A stretch of DNA of 64,000 nucleotides from CAIWHR01 sp963717695 (GCA_963717695.1 CAVQWR010000008.1:1-64000), one strand, 5' to 3'; shown: positions 11,177 to 20,429, counted from the stretch's first letter. Notes: generated from the sequence alone by a model not told the origin. Program-made: numbers and translations.

Positions 11177-12155
11177 TGCATCCGCCTGCTCAATCGAGCG
11201 CTCCTTCGCAGCTCAGCGAGCCCGAACCCGTGCCGACCCGACCTGATTGCCCGAGGTAGGCCATGTAGGTTTCCCGTCGAGCTCGAACACATGGGGATAG
11301 GAGATCATCTCCGAATCCCAGCCGCTCCCGGATACGTCGATTCCGGCCTTTGCATCGTCGCGCGTCCAATCAGTCAGGTTGGTGCTCGACGCGTAGCCGA
11401 TGCGGTAGCCATTCGTCTTGTCCCGATAGTTCCTCGCTGAACCGATAGCAGAAGAACATGTGATACCTGCCGTTTCGAAAGCAAACATCGGGACTTGCCT
11501 GCGCCTCATCCGCCTCGATGCGGCTTTCGATCAGGTCTCGATTGAGCCGGACCCAGCGAATCCCGTCGTCAGACCACGCCATTCGGATCTTGTAAACGGG
11601 CTCTGGTCGCCCGTCCACCATTTTCCACTTCCGGCCGGCGATGTACCAGAGGTACCATCGGCCCTCGAAGCGGCGGATCTTCGGTCCGCTGATGACGAAC
11701 GGCTCATCGATACTGCATGAGAGCACGGGTCCTCTGCCGGCGCGCGTAAAAGTACGTCCCCCGTCGTGACTTTTCGCCAGACCGATGGCGACATTGAACG
11801 GAACGGACTCGCAACGCGTCCAGCCCCCGTAATATGCCCACACCTCAGTGCCAACCCGCAGGACTGACACAGGATAGGTTCCGAATTCGTCGAATTCACC
11901 GAGGCCGCCCAACTGCAGAATGGGAGAGTCGGCAACGGCAACGATCTTCAGCAAATTAAATCGGTCCAGATCGACGTAGGCCGAATAGCTGACGTATTGG
12001 CCGTGCGCATCCGCAGGCGGTCGGCATGAAAAATAGACGCGGACCGTCTTTTCGGAAATCAACGTGGCCGGCCCTTGTGCGAATTCCCTTAGCCACGGCC
12101 TTCCCTCCACGAGTTGCGGCACAAATACCTTCCCGAGTTTCTTCCACACAAACAC
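11173..12155 (-). CDS. Beta-propeller glycosidase-like protein, first tandem copy (frameshifted)
   Basis: About 327 residues; intact from 12155 to about 11430. It begins MFVWKKLGKVFVPQLVEGRP with no signal peptide. Propeller-type blocks are YFSCRPPADAHGQYVSYSAY, GLAKSHDGGRTFTRAGRGPV, RWYLWYIAGRKW, RMAWSDDGIRWVRLN and YHMFFCYRFSEEL. After a shift they continue YRIGYASSTNLTDWTRDD and WDSEMISYPHVFELDGK. It is a clear paralog of the next gene, with the same block order throughout. Its stop overlaps that gene's ATG (ATGA). It follows the WbqC-like gene by 63 bp. Function is unassigned beyond the glycosidase-like fold. Confidence 0.65.
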
Positions 12156-12218
12156 AGCGGCGGCCTCATCCGATGTCGTGCAAGTGATCGCGGGGCGGCG
12201 AGGGCGACATCGATGCGA

Positions 12219-12938
12219 TCAGGTGGGACATTCCGGCGGTTCTACCAGGTCGTAGCCCGATGCAAGGATTTCGCGCATCCGCTCGGGAGCGTTGAACATC
12301 ATCACATCCAGGATCGAGAGCCACGGCACGAACGTGGTGTTCCCCTGGTCATACTGAAACGGTTTCGTGCGAATGAACTTCAAGTCGATGCCGGCATGGG
12401 CAAAGGCGGATTTTGAATACAGCGCCGTGCCACCAATGGCATTGACATACGTGTCGGCACCCAGTGCATTGCACACGGCTATCACTCTTTCCTCGTGCCT
12501 TAGCGCGTGATCTACAGGAACCGTTGATGACACGTCAATCTTCGTCGAAATACCGAGAAACTCGCATATGGCGACAATAGAGTGGTGCAGGAACCGGAAA
12601 AGATTCAGTTCCGGACATTCGACGATGCGTGCCATTAACGGGAATACCTGGTCAAACTGTGGCGCTCGCCGATATGCCTCGCGAATCCGATTGAGCAGTT
12701 TCACGCGCTCGAAGTCCTCGGCGAGTTCACGATCGCGAATGTCCAGATGATCCGACGCCTTCCGAAGAGGAAGCGTGATCGCCGTCTCGACGCCACCGAC
12801 TTGCATACGATTTCGGTTTATCCAGCCACGCTTCGTGTACTTGATGTTGTCGTACAGGACATATCGGTCGACGGCTGCGATCAGCTGAAAATAGCCGATA
12901 TAGGGCATGAAATAGGGTTGCATGATCGCAATCTTCAT
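12219..12938 (-). CDS. WbqC-like family protein
   Basis: Intact, 239 residues. It starts MKIAIMQPYFMPYIGYFQLI, the hallmark N-terminus of the WbqC family (PF08889), followed by VLYDNIKYTKRGWINRNRM. ADTYVNAIGGTALY and the end FVPWLSILDVMMFN also fit. WbqC-like proteins occur in O-antigen and other glycan clusters; their biochemical role is not firmly established, though some are discussed as involved in modifying amino sugars. It is the first gene of the minus-strand cassette running down to 7463. ATG 12938 is used because the upstream in-frame extension has no family match. One of the few undamaged genes in the first 13 kb. Confidence 0.88.
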   Translation of the reverse strand: MKIAIMQPYFMPYIGYFQLIAAVDRYVLYDNIKYTKRGWINRNRMQVGGVETAITLPLRKASDHLDIRDRELAEDFERVKLLNRIREAYRRAPQFDQVFPLMARIVECPELNLFRFLHHSIVAICEFLGISTKIDVSSTVPVDHALRHEERVIAVCNALGADTYVNAIGGTALYSKSAFAHAGIDLKFIRTKPFQYDQGNTTFVPWLSILDVMMFNAPERMREILASGYDLVEPPECPT

Positions 12939-13387
12939 CGGGGCATTCGCCGCCGCCCGATTACATTCGAGCCGCCCGACCGCGCACAATCACCGCGGGC
13001 GCCGCATTCCACGGCGCGCGAGTGCTGCCACTCGACGTCCGCAGGGTGGCGCGGAAAGGGGCGCTCGGCGCGCCCGCTTCCCACGCGAAGCGAGGGCGCG
13101 AACCCTCGAAATCCTTCAAGACGCGCTTCGCGCGCATTCATGGGCTCGCACGCGAACTCGCGCGCCTCCTTGCGTCCAGCCATGTTGCGCCGGGACCAGC
13201 CGGCGGTGCAAAATCGGGCTCGGCCGGGGTGCTGATCTGAGCGCGACGGCGAACCGCAACTCGGCCGAAGGCATCGTGCGCCGCGCCAGGAACGCCGCGC
13301 CAGAAGCACGGCGCATCCGCCAAGTGAGACTGCGCCGGGCCAGGGTTCGATTCGTCTCGACATGACGCGCTAACGCTTTCAGGCGGT
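12939..13387. other. Divergent intergenic region, no gene seen
   Basis: 449 bp between the WbqC-like gene (minus) and the methyltransferase at 13388 (plus). Short open frames here have no recognisable composition or motif. It must carry the promoter of the minus-strand cassette, but I see no convincing -35/-10 pair. A T-arm-like string near 13343 does not fold into a tRNA. Confidence 0.5.
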
Positions 13388-13975
13388 TTGTTCTCAGCGG
13401 AAGGAACGACGATTAAACTTAACATGGGCTGCGGGCACAACAAGATCGACGGGTACGTAAACGTCGATCTCTCTCCTGCATGTAATCCCGATGTCGTGTG
13501 GGATCTCGAGGTGTTTCCGTGGCCCTGGGACGACGACTCCATCGACGCGGTCCGGTTCTACCACAGCCTCGAGCACATGGGCGAGAGCGCAAGGGCTTTT
13601 CTCGGAATCATGAAGGAGCTGTATCGGGTGTGCCGTGACGCTGCCGAGATCGAGATCAATGTCCCGCATCCGCGTCATGATTGCTTCATCAGCGATCCTA
13701 CCCACGTCAGAATCATCACACCTGGAGTCCTGTCGGCATTCGATCGCGAATGGAATGACAAATGCAAGTTCATTGGCGCGGCAAACACTCCTCTAGCGCA
13801 TTACTTGAACGTGGATTTCAAGGTCGTGAGTTGGGACGCCGCGCTTGCGGAGCCCTACATCTCCCAGGCCAAGCGGGGCGAACTCACGAACGAAACCATC
13901 GAGATCATCGGCCGGGAATTGAACAATATCTTCGAAGAGTACCGGATCACGATGATGGCCCGAAAAGGCCGATAG
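13388..13975 (+). CDS. SAM-dependent methyltransferase (Methyltransf_11-like)
   Basis: Intact, 195 residues. It begins close to motif I, LNMGCGHNKIDGYVNVDLSP, which is usual for this short family found in polysaccharide clusters. The acidic D of VDL is followed by DDSIDAVRFYHSLEHM, the post-motif I signature. The C-terminal half is helical and unremarkable. The only start that gives an open frame is TTG 13388; the in-frame ATG inside motif I is too late, and an ATG at 13363 meets a stop after three codons. The true start is therefore uncertain. It stands alone on the plus strand between two minus-strand blocks. Confidence 0.82.
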   Translation: MFSAEGTTIKLNMGCGHNKIDGYVNVDLSPACNPDVVWDLEVFPWPWDDDSIDAVRFYHSLEHMGESARAFLGIMKELYRVCRDAAEIEINVPHPRHDCFISDPTHVRIITPGVLSAFDREWNDKCKFIGAANTPLAHYLNVDFKVVSWDAALAEPYISQAKRGELTNETIEIIGRELNNIFEEYRITMMARKGR

Positions 13976-14066
13976 CGGCATTGCGTATTGCCATTTCGCA
14001 GGTGCGCGGTGAGCCTCGTGGTCCGCGGCGACCCCGGGCGGTTTACTCAAGCGCGAAGCCGGGCGA

Positions 14067-14379
14067 TCATTTCACCGCCAGCCGCGTCACGATTTCCTTC
14101 GTGGCGCGCTCGGCGAATTCCTCGCTGTAGCCCAGTTCCCTCAATTTCCATTTGAAGACGTTGCCGAGCTTCGCCTTTCTGTAGATCCCGAGCTTGTGCT
14201 CGGCGTGATAGCGAAGCGCGCGGGCCGCGAGGCCTTCCAGTATCACCTTGATCTGGTGCGCGGCTCCGGAATCCGTGCGCTTTTCGGATGCCGGCGGGAA
14301 AGCGCCGGCCGAGGTCGTCCGCCAGTCCGGTCGCGAATTCGTCCAGTTCCTTGGTGCTGAATTTGCTCAGTATCGACAT
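14067..14379 (-). CDS. Small protein of unknown function (frameshifted)
   Basis: About 103 residues. The N-terminal half reads MSILSKFSTKELDEFATGLA then DDLGRRFPA. After a shift near 14290 the C-terminal half reads GLAARALRYHAEHKLGIYRK, then KLGNVFKWKLRELGYSEEFA and ends ATKEIVTRLAVK at 14067. It is mainly helical and charged, with no membrane segment or signal peptide. I do not recognise the family. It lies 72 bp downstream of the TPR-glycosyltransferase gene on the same strand, at the end of the pilin-glycosyltransferase block, so it may be part of that unit. Confidence 0.55.
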
Positions 14380-14450
14380 CGGTGCCCACCGTCTCCAGGA
14401 TGAAACGTTTTCACTGAATCCGCGCGGGCGCGAAATGCCGCGCGGTGCCG

Positions 14451-16944
14451 TCATATTAGCTCGACGCATCCCGTCTCCGCCAGATCGACCGTATGTTCCT
14501 CCGGGATGGCCAGCAATCGCCAACGCCGTGCGCCCGTCGAAGATGTCAGCGGGCCGGCGATTGAAATTGTTCGTGTCGTAGAGCCTCGTCTCAATGCGCC
14601 AGCAACGATAGCTGAAGCTGCGAACCTGCGCGGCGAGTTTGCGGAGGTGCGCTTCGTCCGCTGCCGCGAAAAGCAGCAACGGCCGCGTGCGCCACAACGT
14701 GGCTTCCGCCCCGGCAACGATCGCTTGCGCATCGCCGCCGGCGTTGACTTTCAGCCAGTCGAGCCGTTCCAGATGCAGATCGTCGAGGGCATCTGCCGCG
14801 TTTCCTCCTGCCGGACCGCCCAGCGTGCGCGCCATCAGCGTCACGTTCCGGAGGCGATTTGCCGCGAGATTCTGCGCCAGCACGCGATTCACGGCGGGCC
14901 TCTCCTCATAGAGAAAGAGGTGGCCCGTTTCGCCCAGCGCCTCCGCAAGGCCGATTGCATGCGCGCCGACGCCGGCACAGACCTCCATGCCGACACCGCC
15001 GGCGCGCACCCATCGCAGCACCAGGTCCAACTCCCCCTGCAGCCACTCGCCGTACCACTCCAGTGACCGCCCCTGCGCGTCGTCATCCGGAAAATACTGG
15101 ACGATTCCCACCCGCGTTTCCCTGACGGCCGAGAGACCTGCGGCCCGCTTCGGCGACGCGGTAACCGGTACCGGCATCGTGACTTTGCGGTCCAGCGATA
15201 TCCGCTCTGCTGCGGGCGCCGCGGCCCATTCCTGCAACGAGCGCTTCAGCCGTCCGATGACTTCGGTCCAGTCCCCCGCATGGCGTTGCCGGAACAGTCG
15301 GGCCGTCGGATACCACGGGCTGGCATCGCCGTCGGTCATCCATCGGAATTCCGCCGGCTTCGGCAGCAATACCCAGACCGGCCGCCCGAGCGCTCCCGCA
15401 AGATGCGCTACGGAAGTATCGACGGATATCACGAGATCCAGTTGGCTGATGATCGCGGCGCTGTCCGCAAAATCCCGAATCTGCGCGGCGAGGTCGACGA
15501 GGTCCGGACATTTTGCCATGCGCTCGATTTCCGCAGGCGGCGGGTTCTTCTGCAGGCTGAACCAGCGAATTCCAGGCAAGCCGACCAGTCCTTCCAACAG
15601 GGCGAACGGCACCGAGCGGTTCCTGTCGTTGAGATGCGCAGGATTTCCCGAACTGACGATTCCGACTTTCAGGCGACTATCACTGCCAAGCCGCACGCGC
15701 CACGATTCGGCAAGATCATCGTCGATGCGCAAATAGGGCACGCCCGCCGGAATGGTCTCGATCGTAGTGCCGAGAACCCGCGGAAGGCTCATCAGGTTGA
15801 TGTGGAAATCAAATGGCGGAATGCCCTGGCCAGGCCGAACGACTTCGTCGATGCCCGGAAAACTGTCCGCGATTTCGAAAAGACCTTCGGTCGGATGAAG
15901 CACGACGGTGGCGCCGAGCGCCTTGACCAATGGCGCGTACCTGATGAACTGGAACGTGTCCCCGTAGCCGTATTCGCAACGAAGCAGTATCGTCTTGCCG
16001 CCGAGGTCCTGTCCGTCCCACACCGGTGCGCGAAAAGGCGCTCGCGCCGCGGAATACATCGGCGTCAGGAAACGGAATTCGTATTGCTCCCATCCGTCAC
16101 GGTAATTTCCGGTGGCCAGCAGCAACAGTGCGTAACGAAAATGTGCCTCGATCAGCGGCAGCCTGGGCAGTTCGCGCTCGTACACCTGCAGCGCCTCGCG
16201 TACCTGCCCCTCGTGCTCCAGGTAATATGGATAATTGATGAACGCCCGAACCTGGTCGTCGACTGTCGCTGCATATCGCTTGCACCGTTCAACGGTCCGG
16301 AGCGCTTCGTCGTAACGGCCCTGCCGCGTCAACGCCACGGCCAGGTTGACGTGACTGCGCACATTCTGCGGATCGAGATCCAGCATTTGCCGGAGAATCT
16401 GCTCGCCTTTTTCGGGTTCGCCACTCTCGACGAGCCGAACGGCAAGGTTTCCCAGCGAGGGCACGTGATCCGGCTGCAGCGCGATGGCTCGTCGGTAGGC
16501 GTCGGCGGCCTCGTCGTACCTGCGGTTTTGCTCCAGCGCGACCCCCAAAACGAAAAGCGATTCAACGCTCGTCGCGCCGACTATCTGGGCTTTTTCAGCC
16601 CATCCCAGGGCCTCTTCTAGACGTAGATTTGCCAGACAGGCCTGTGCGATTTCGACACATGTGTCTGGCGCGACGTTGCCCAAGGCAGCGCCTTTCAGCA
16701 TCCATTCGAGCGCCTCGCGTTGCCGACCCCACGTTCGCAGGACTCGCGCCTTGGCCAGAATAGGCTGCGATCCCGCATGCTGCTCGATCGTGCGGTTCGC
16801 GAGATCGAGCGCCTTTCCAAGCATTCCCCTGGCCGCAAGTTGCGCGATTTCGTCGCATGCCTCCCCGACGTTGCGCGACGATCGGATATCGAGGGCACGC
16901 GCGGGGTTTTCGGACTTCTTGAGAAGGCGTCGCAGCAGGCCCAT
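14451..16944 (-). CDS. TPR - GT9-like glycosyltransferase - FkbM-like methyltransferase fusion, copy 1
   Basis: About 830 residues, intact to about residue 810; a shift near 14510 hides the true end TVDLAETGCVELI. Residues 30-290 are TPR repeats (RRYDEAADAYRRAIALQPDH). Residues 300-580 are a GT-B fold of the heptosyltransferase type: GGKTILLRCEYGYGDTFQFI, then LKVGIVSSGNPAH, SLQKNP and DTSVAHLAGALGRPVWVLL (from 509). Residues 640-810 resemble an FkbM methyltransferase: GMEVCAGVGAHAIGLAEALG, then LERLDWLKVNAGGDAQAIVA. There the expected KID-x-EG becomes KVNAGG, so catalysis is doubtful. ATG 16944 (MGLLRRLLKK) is preferred to the upstream in-frame ATG at 17028. A cytosolic protein glycosyltransferase acting on pilins is a plausible inference. 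Confidence 0.8.
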
Positions 16945-17063
16945 GTCAATCGAGCCGTCGCAACGGATTCCCGCGATGACGCCTCTCCAAGGATTCCCGA
17001 TTTCCCCGTTCTGCGCTGCGGCGCGCAAGCGATCTGCTCGGCGACAACTCGCTCACGACATCC

Positions 17064-18985
17064 TCAAATTTCGACACCGGCATGCTGACTCAGCGCGACT
17101 TCGGCCTCCTCCGGAAACGCAAGAAGCTCAATCACCGTCCGTCCACCGAAAATGTCGTCGGTGCGCCGGTTGAAATTCCGGGGATCGAAACACGCGATGT
17201 CCCTCTGCCAGCAGCGGTAACCGAATTCCTTGAGTCGCCGGAGCGTTGCCTCTGCCAATTCGCCGTCCCGCTGCAGGACAAGGATGTTCGGACGTAATCG
17301 CCAAAGCGTATCCGAACCGCCGTTGAGAACGGCAGGGGCGTCGACGCCAACGTTGATCTTCAGCCAGTCGAGCCGCGGAAGCGAAAGCGAGTCGAGCGAC
17401 GTCGCCGCCCGCTCGCCAGCCGCGTAGGGCCTGAATCGCCGTCTGCGTGCGGGCAGCCCGGGATGGGATCCCATCCGGTCACCCAGCCCCTGGCAATGTA
17501 CGGTGGCGTCGCGAGCCCCATTTGCCGCGCAGTTGTGAGAAAGCATCATGCAGCGGATCGGATCTCTCTCCATCAGATGAAGGTGGCCGGCGGCGCCAAG
17601 CGCCGCGCTCAGCTGGATCGAGTGCGCGCCGTAGCCAGCTCCCACTTCGACCACCGTCATTCCAGGCTTGATGAAGCGGAGCAGGTAATCCATCACCGCC
17701 TGCAGATATTCGCCATACCAGCGGATCGAACGCCCCTGGACGCCGTCGTCGGGAACGAATTGCATAAGACCCGCGCGCGTCTCTGCGGCGATGGCGAGTC
17801 CCGGCGTAGCTGCGGTGTCCGACGATCCGGCGGACGGGCCCGGCTCCGGAGACCGCTCCACGATCGGAAACACAGGGGAATGCACCGGAAGGCCGTGCCC
17901 TCCGGCCAGTTCCGCAAGCAACCCGGCAACGGATGCGACAACGCCCGTCCAGTCGCCCCGTCTCCGCTGGCGAAAGAGTCGCATGGTCGGGTACCAGGGC
18001 GAATCGTCACGATCCTTCAGCCAACGGTAGTCGCAGGGATCCGACAGCAGCAGCCAGACTGGCTTGCCCATTGCACCAGCGAGATGCGCAACCGATGTGC
18101 AAATCGAGATGACGAGGTCCAGCTCGGCGATCGCCGCGGCCGTGTCTCCGAAATCGGAGAGTTCCGGGTCCGAGGTTGACGAGGTCGGCACCCTGGAGGT
18201 CCCCTTCCGCCGCTTCTGCGCCCGGGCCCTTCTGCAGCGAATGGAACCGTACGCCTTCGACCCGCAGCACGGGCAGGAGCTGCGCAAGTTGAATGGACCG
18301 ACGGGCATTGTCCGCCTGACCCGCGCTCCCGGTCCAGGCGAGGCCGACGTTCAGCTTTCCGTCGTGCGCAATTCGCGACGACCAGCGTCGGGCCTGCCGC
18401 TCCGGAGGAAACAGATAGGGGACGGTCGCGGGAATGTTCTGCGCGGTCGTGCAGAACGCGCGCGGCAGACTCATCAGCGGAATCCAGAAATCGAAGTCGG
18501 GCAACGATGCGCCGACCTCGACCACGCGATCGATGCCGGGGAGGCAATCAATGAACGGCGCCGAGCTCGCGGATCGGCAGCAGCAGCACCGTCGCCCCGA
18601 GCGCCTTCAGCATCGGCGCGTAGCGGATCATCTGGAAGATGTCGCCGAACCCCTGGTCCGGACAGAGAAGAATTGTCTTGCCCGTAAGGACCTGCCCGTC
18701 CCACTGAGGTTTTCCGTAATGCGGACGGGCGCTCGCATACGGCTCGGCGAACCAGCGGAATTCGCATTGTGCCCAGCCGTCGACGAACCTTCCTTCGGTC
18801 AGCAGCGCCGGGCCTAGCGCGATATGGCCTCGAAGGTCCGGAAATCTCGGCAATCCCACTTCGAGCAGCTTGATTGCTTCTGCGGTTCGGCCGGCAGCGA
18901 TCAGCGCGTCGGCGGCAGCGACGAAATCGGCATCATCGCCTTCCGCGTGACGTAGATATGCGTGCGCTACCGGCATTTCGATCAT
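17064..18985 (-). CDS. TPR - GT9-like glycosyltransferase - FkbM-like methyltransferase fusion, copy 2 (frameshifted)
   Basis: About 640 residues, shorter than copy 1 because the TPR part is reduced to roughly 60 residues (AADALIAAGRTAEAIKLLEV). The GT part shows WDGQVLTGKTILLCPDQGFG, LNVGLAWTGSAGQADNARRS and CTSVAHLAGAMGKPVWLLL. The FkbM-like part is intact: VVEVGAGYGAHSIQLSAALG, then SLPRLDWLKINVGVDA, and TLWRLRPNILVLQRD. Shifts fall near 18545, 18190 and 17445. It shares domain order and the end motif FNRRTDDIFGGRT with copy 1 (FNRRPADIFDGRT), so the two are tandem duplicates. It begins 313 bp after a pilin gene on the same strand. Confidence 0.78.
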
Positions 18986-19298
18986 GTTTTCCGAGAATCT
19001 GGCAATGTCGACAGGTCATTCGATTCGTCGAGAAGAGATAGCGCTCCGAGCGCGCCAGTAGGGCAACGCCACGGCGCAAATCCGTCCCCACGGCGACAAT
19101 TGTATCCGGGTCGTGATTCGTGGCGGCTGGCGCGGGGCGTGCCGACGCTGTGGCGGGCGTCCATCATTTCGGACCGCGCTGCTGAACGCCGCACGGCGTT
19201 GCGTCCGATGCCGAAGCTCCGGGCACACCGAACTTCGGCTCTGCCCATGAGGCGTTGTCGCCGAGGCGGATTGCGGGCACCCACGCTGCCGCGACTGG
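18986..19298. other. Intergenic region, no gene seen
   Basis: 313 bp between the first pilin (ends 19299) and TPR-glycosyltransferase copy 2 (starts 18985). I see no coding signal, no clear terminator and no strong promoter, so whether the glycosyltransferases are co-transcribed with the pilin cannot be decided from sequence. Confidence 0.45.
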
Positions 19299-19752
19299 CT
19301 AGTCCTGCATGCCGAATCTCAGTGAGCACGTTGCCGGCGGACATGTCGCAGTGGTGGAACAGGTCCACTTGATCGGTTCGTCCCCGAGCGGCACCGTTGG
19401 CGAAATCGTGAGTACCTTTCCAGCCACGCACGGAGAGTTCGACATCCTCATGGTCACCGTGATGGTCCCACCAATCACCGCAATCGAGTCTGCAAAGCGC
19501 CCTCCCTGACCCGCGGGAACATCTGGAGGTATGCCCAATGTGCCGCCGTTGATGGATCCCAGAGCGACGTTATTCTGTATCGCCTCGGCGACCGCGCGGT
19601 TCCAGCATGGCGGCGACCTGGATCGCTTCGGAGAGCTGTGCGCGCCCGGTATAGATCTGGTACTGCGGGACCGCGATCGCCGCCAGGATGCCGATGATCG
19701 CAACGACTATCATCAGCTCGATCAGCGTAAACCCGCGGTGCAGCACGTTCAT
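19299..19752 (-). CDS. Type IV pilin (downstream copy, frameshifted)
   Basis: About 150 residues. The leader is MNVLHRG, cleaved before F of FTLIELMIVVAIIGILAAIA, with the +5 Glu of major pilins. VPQYQIYTGRAQLSEAIQVA follows. One shift near 19595 breaks the body; downstream frames give NNVALGSINGGTLGIPPDVP and end with several cysteines (CSTTATCPPATCS) that should form the C-terminal disulfide loop. It is close to the second pilin in the N-terminal helix and cysteine end but differs in between. It may be a minor or alternative pilin. No sigma54-type promoter is seen directly upstream. Confidence 0.88.
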
Positions 19753-19850
19753 TGCCAAGCCCCCGTAATAGCCTTGCAAATTCCTGACGAATCCCGGGAT
19801 CGAAGCAAAAAACGCGCTAACGGCTCGGGATCGGCGGATCAACGGGAAAG

Positions 19851-19876
19851 AAAAAGGGGCCGCAAGGGCCCCTTTC
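19851..19876 (-). terminator. Rho-independent terminator after the upstream pilin gene
   Basis: On the minus strand a 6-bp GGGGCC / GGCCCC stem with a 5-base loop is followed by TTTTT, starting 24 bases after the stop of the pilin at 19900-20346. It should end most transcripts of that pilin before the second one, a usual arrangement for a highly expressed major pilin. Confidence 0.8.
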
Positions 19877-19899
19877 CCGGTCGTTGCATTGAAGCCGTA

Positions 19900-20346
19900 T
19901 CAGCCGGCGCAGGACGTCGGGAAGCAACCCGGCGAAACGCCGATGGTGCTGCAGGTCCACGTGATCGGCGCGTCCAACGTCGCGCCCGCGGTCGGGTTCA
20001 GGATGACCGTGCCGCCCGAAACGCAGCTCGCGACGCCCGTTGCACGCATGACTGCCGTGATCACTCCATCCGCGACCGAGACCGAATCCGCATACTTGCC
20101 AGCGTTGGCGGCCACCGACGCAGGGATGCTCACGGCACCGCTGTTCGCGCCGGTAAACGAACCCAGCACTTGATAGTATTCGCCGACGGACGTCTTCAGC
20201 CCCGAAGCGATTTCAATCGCATCGGTCAGCTGCGCCCGGCCGGTGTAGCTCTGGTATTGCGGAATTGCGATCGCTGCAAGGATACCGATGATCGCAACCA
20301 CGATCATCAGTTCGATCAGCGTAAAGCCTTGTTGAATTCGCTTCAT
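19900..20346 (-). CDS. pilA: Type IV major pilin
   Basis: Intact, 148 residues. Prepilin leader MKRIQQG precedes the FTLIELMIVVAIIGILAAIA helix with Glu5. QYQSYTGRAQLTDAIEIASG is the amphipathic start of the globular domain. The C-terminus has the paired cysteines CSTIGVSPGCFPTSCAG. It has its own sigma54-like promoter and a strong terminator, so it is the likely major pilin. Polymerised at the inner membrane and extended through the outer membrane for adhesion, motility and DNA uptake. No pil assembly genes are in the window. The same-strand TPR-glycosyltransferases below are candidates for modifying it. Confidence 0.92.
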   Translation of the reverse strand: MKRIQQGFTLIELMIVVAIIGILAAIAIPQYQSYTGRAQLTDAIEIASGLKTSVGEYYQVLGSFTGANSGAVSIPASVAANAGKYADSVSVADGVITAVMRATGVASCVSGGTVILNPTAGATLDAPITWTCSTIGVSPGCFPTSCAG

Positions 20347-20413
20347 GAATGTCTCCGTTAGTTGTTGACCACATCCGCCACCCGCGCAATGCCAGCGATG
20401 CTGAAACCAATCA

Positions 20414-20429
20414 AGCACGGGTTATGCCA
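20414..20429 (-). promoter_or_regulatory. Sigma54 (RpoN) type promoter of the pilin gene
   Basis: Minus strand TGGCATAACCCGTGCT matches TGGCAC-N5-TTGCW at nine of eleven defined positions, with the invariant GG and GC at the right spacing. It lies 68 bp upstream of the pilin ATG. Sigma54 control, usually with PilR, is known for pilA in several Proteobacteria. An AT-rich stretch at 20460-20510 upstream could hold activator sites. Confidence 0.7.

Noticed and set aside
13335..13365. T-arm-like string (GGGTTCGATTCG) suggesting a tRNA
   Set aside because: No flanking 5-bp T stem, no acceptor stem and no anticodon arm can be drawn.
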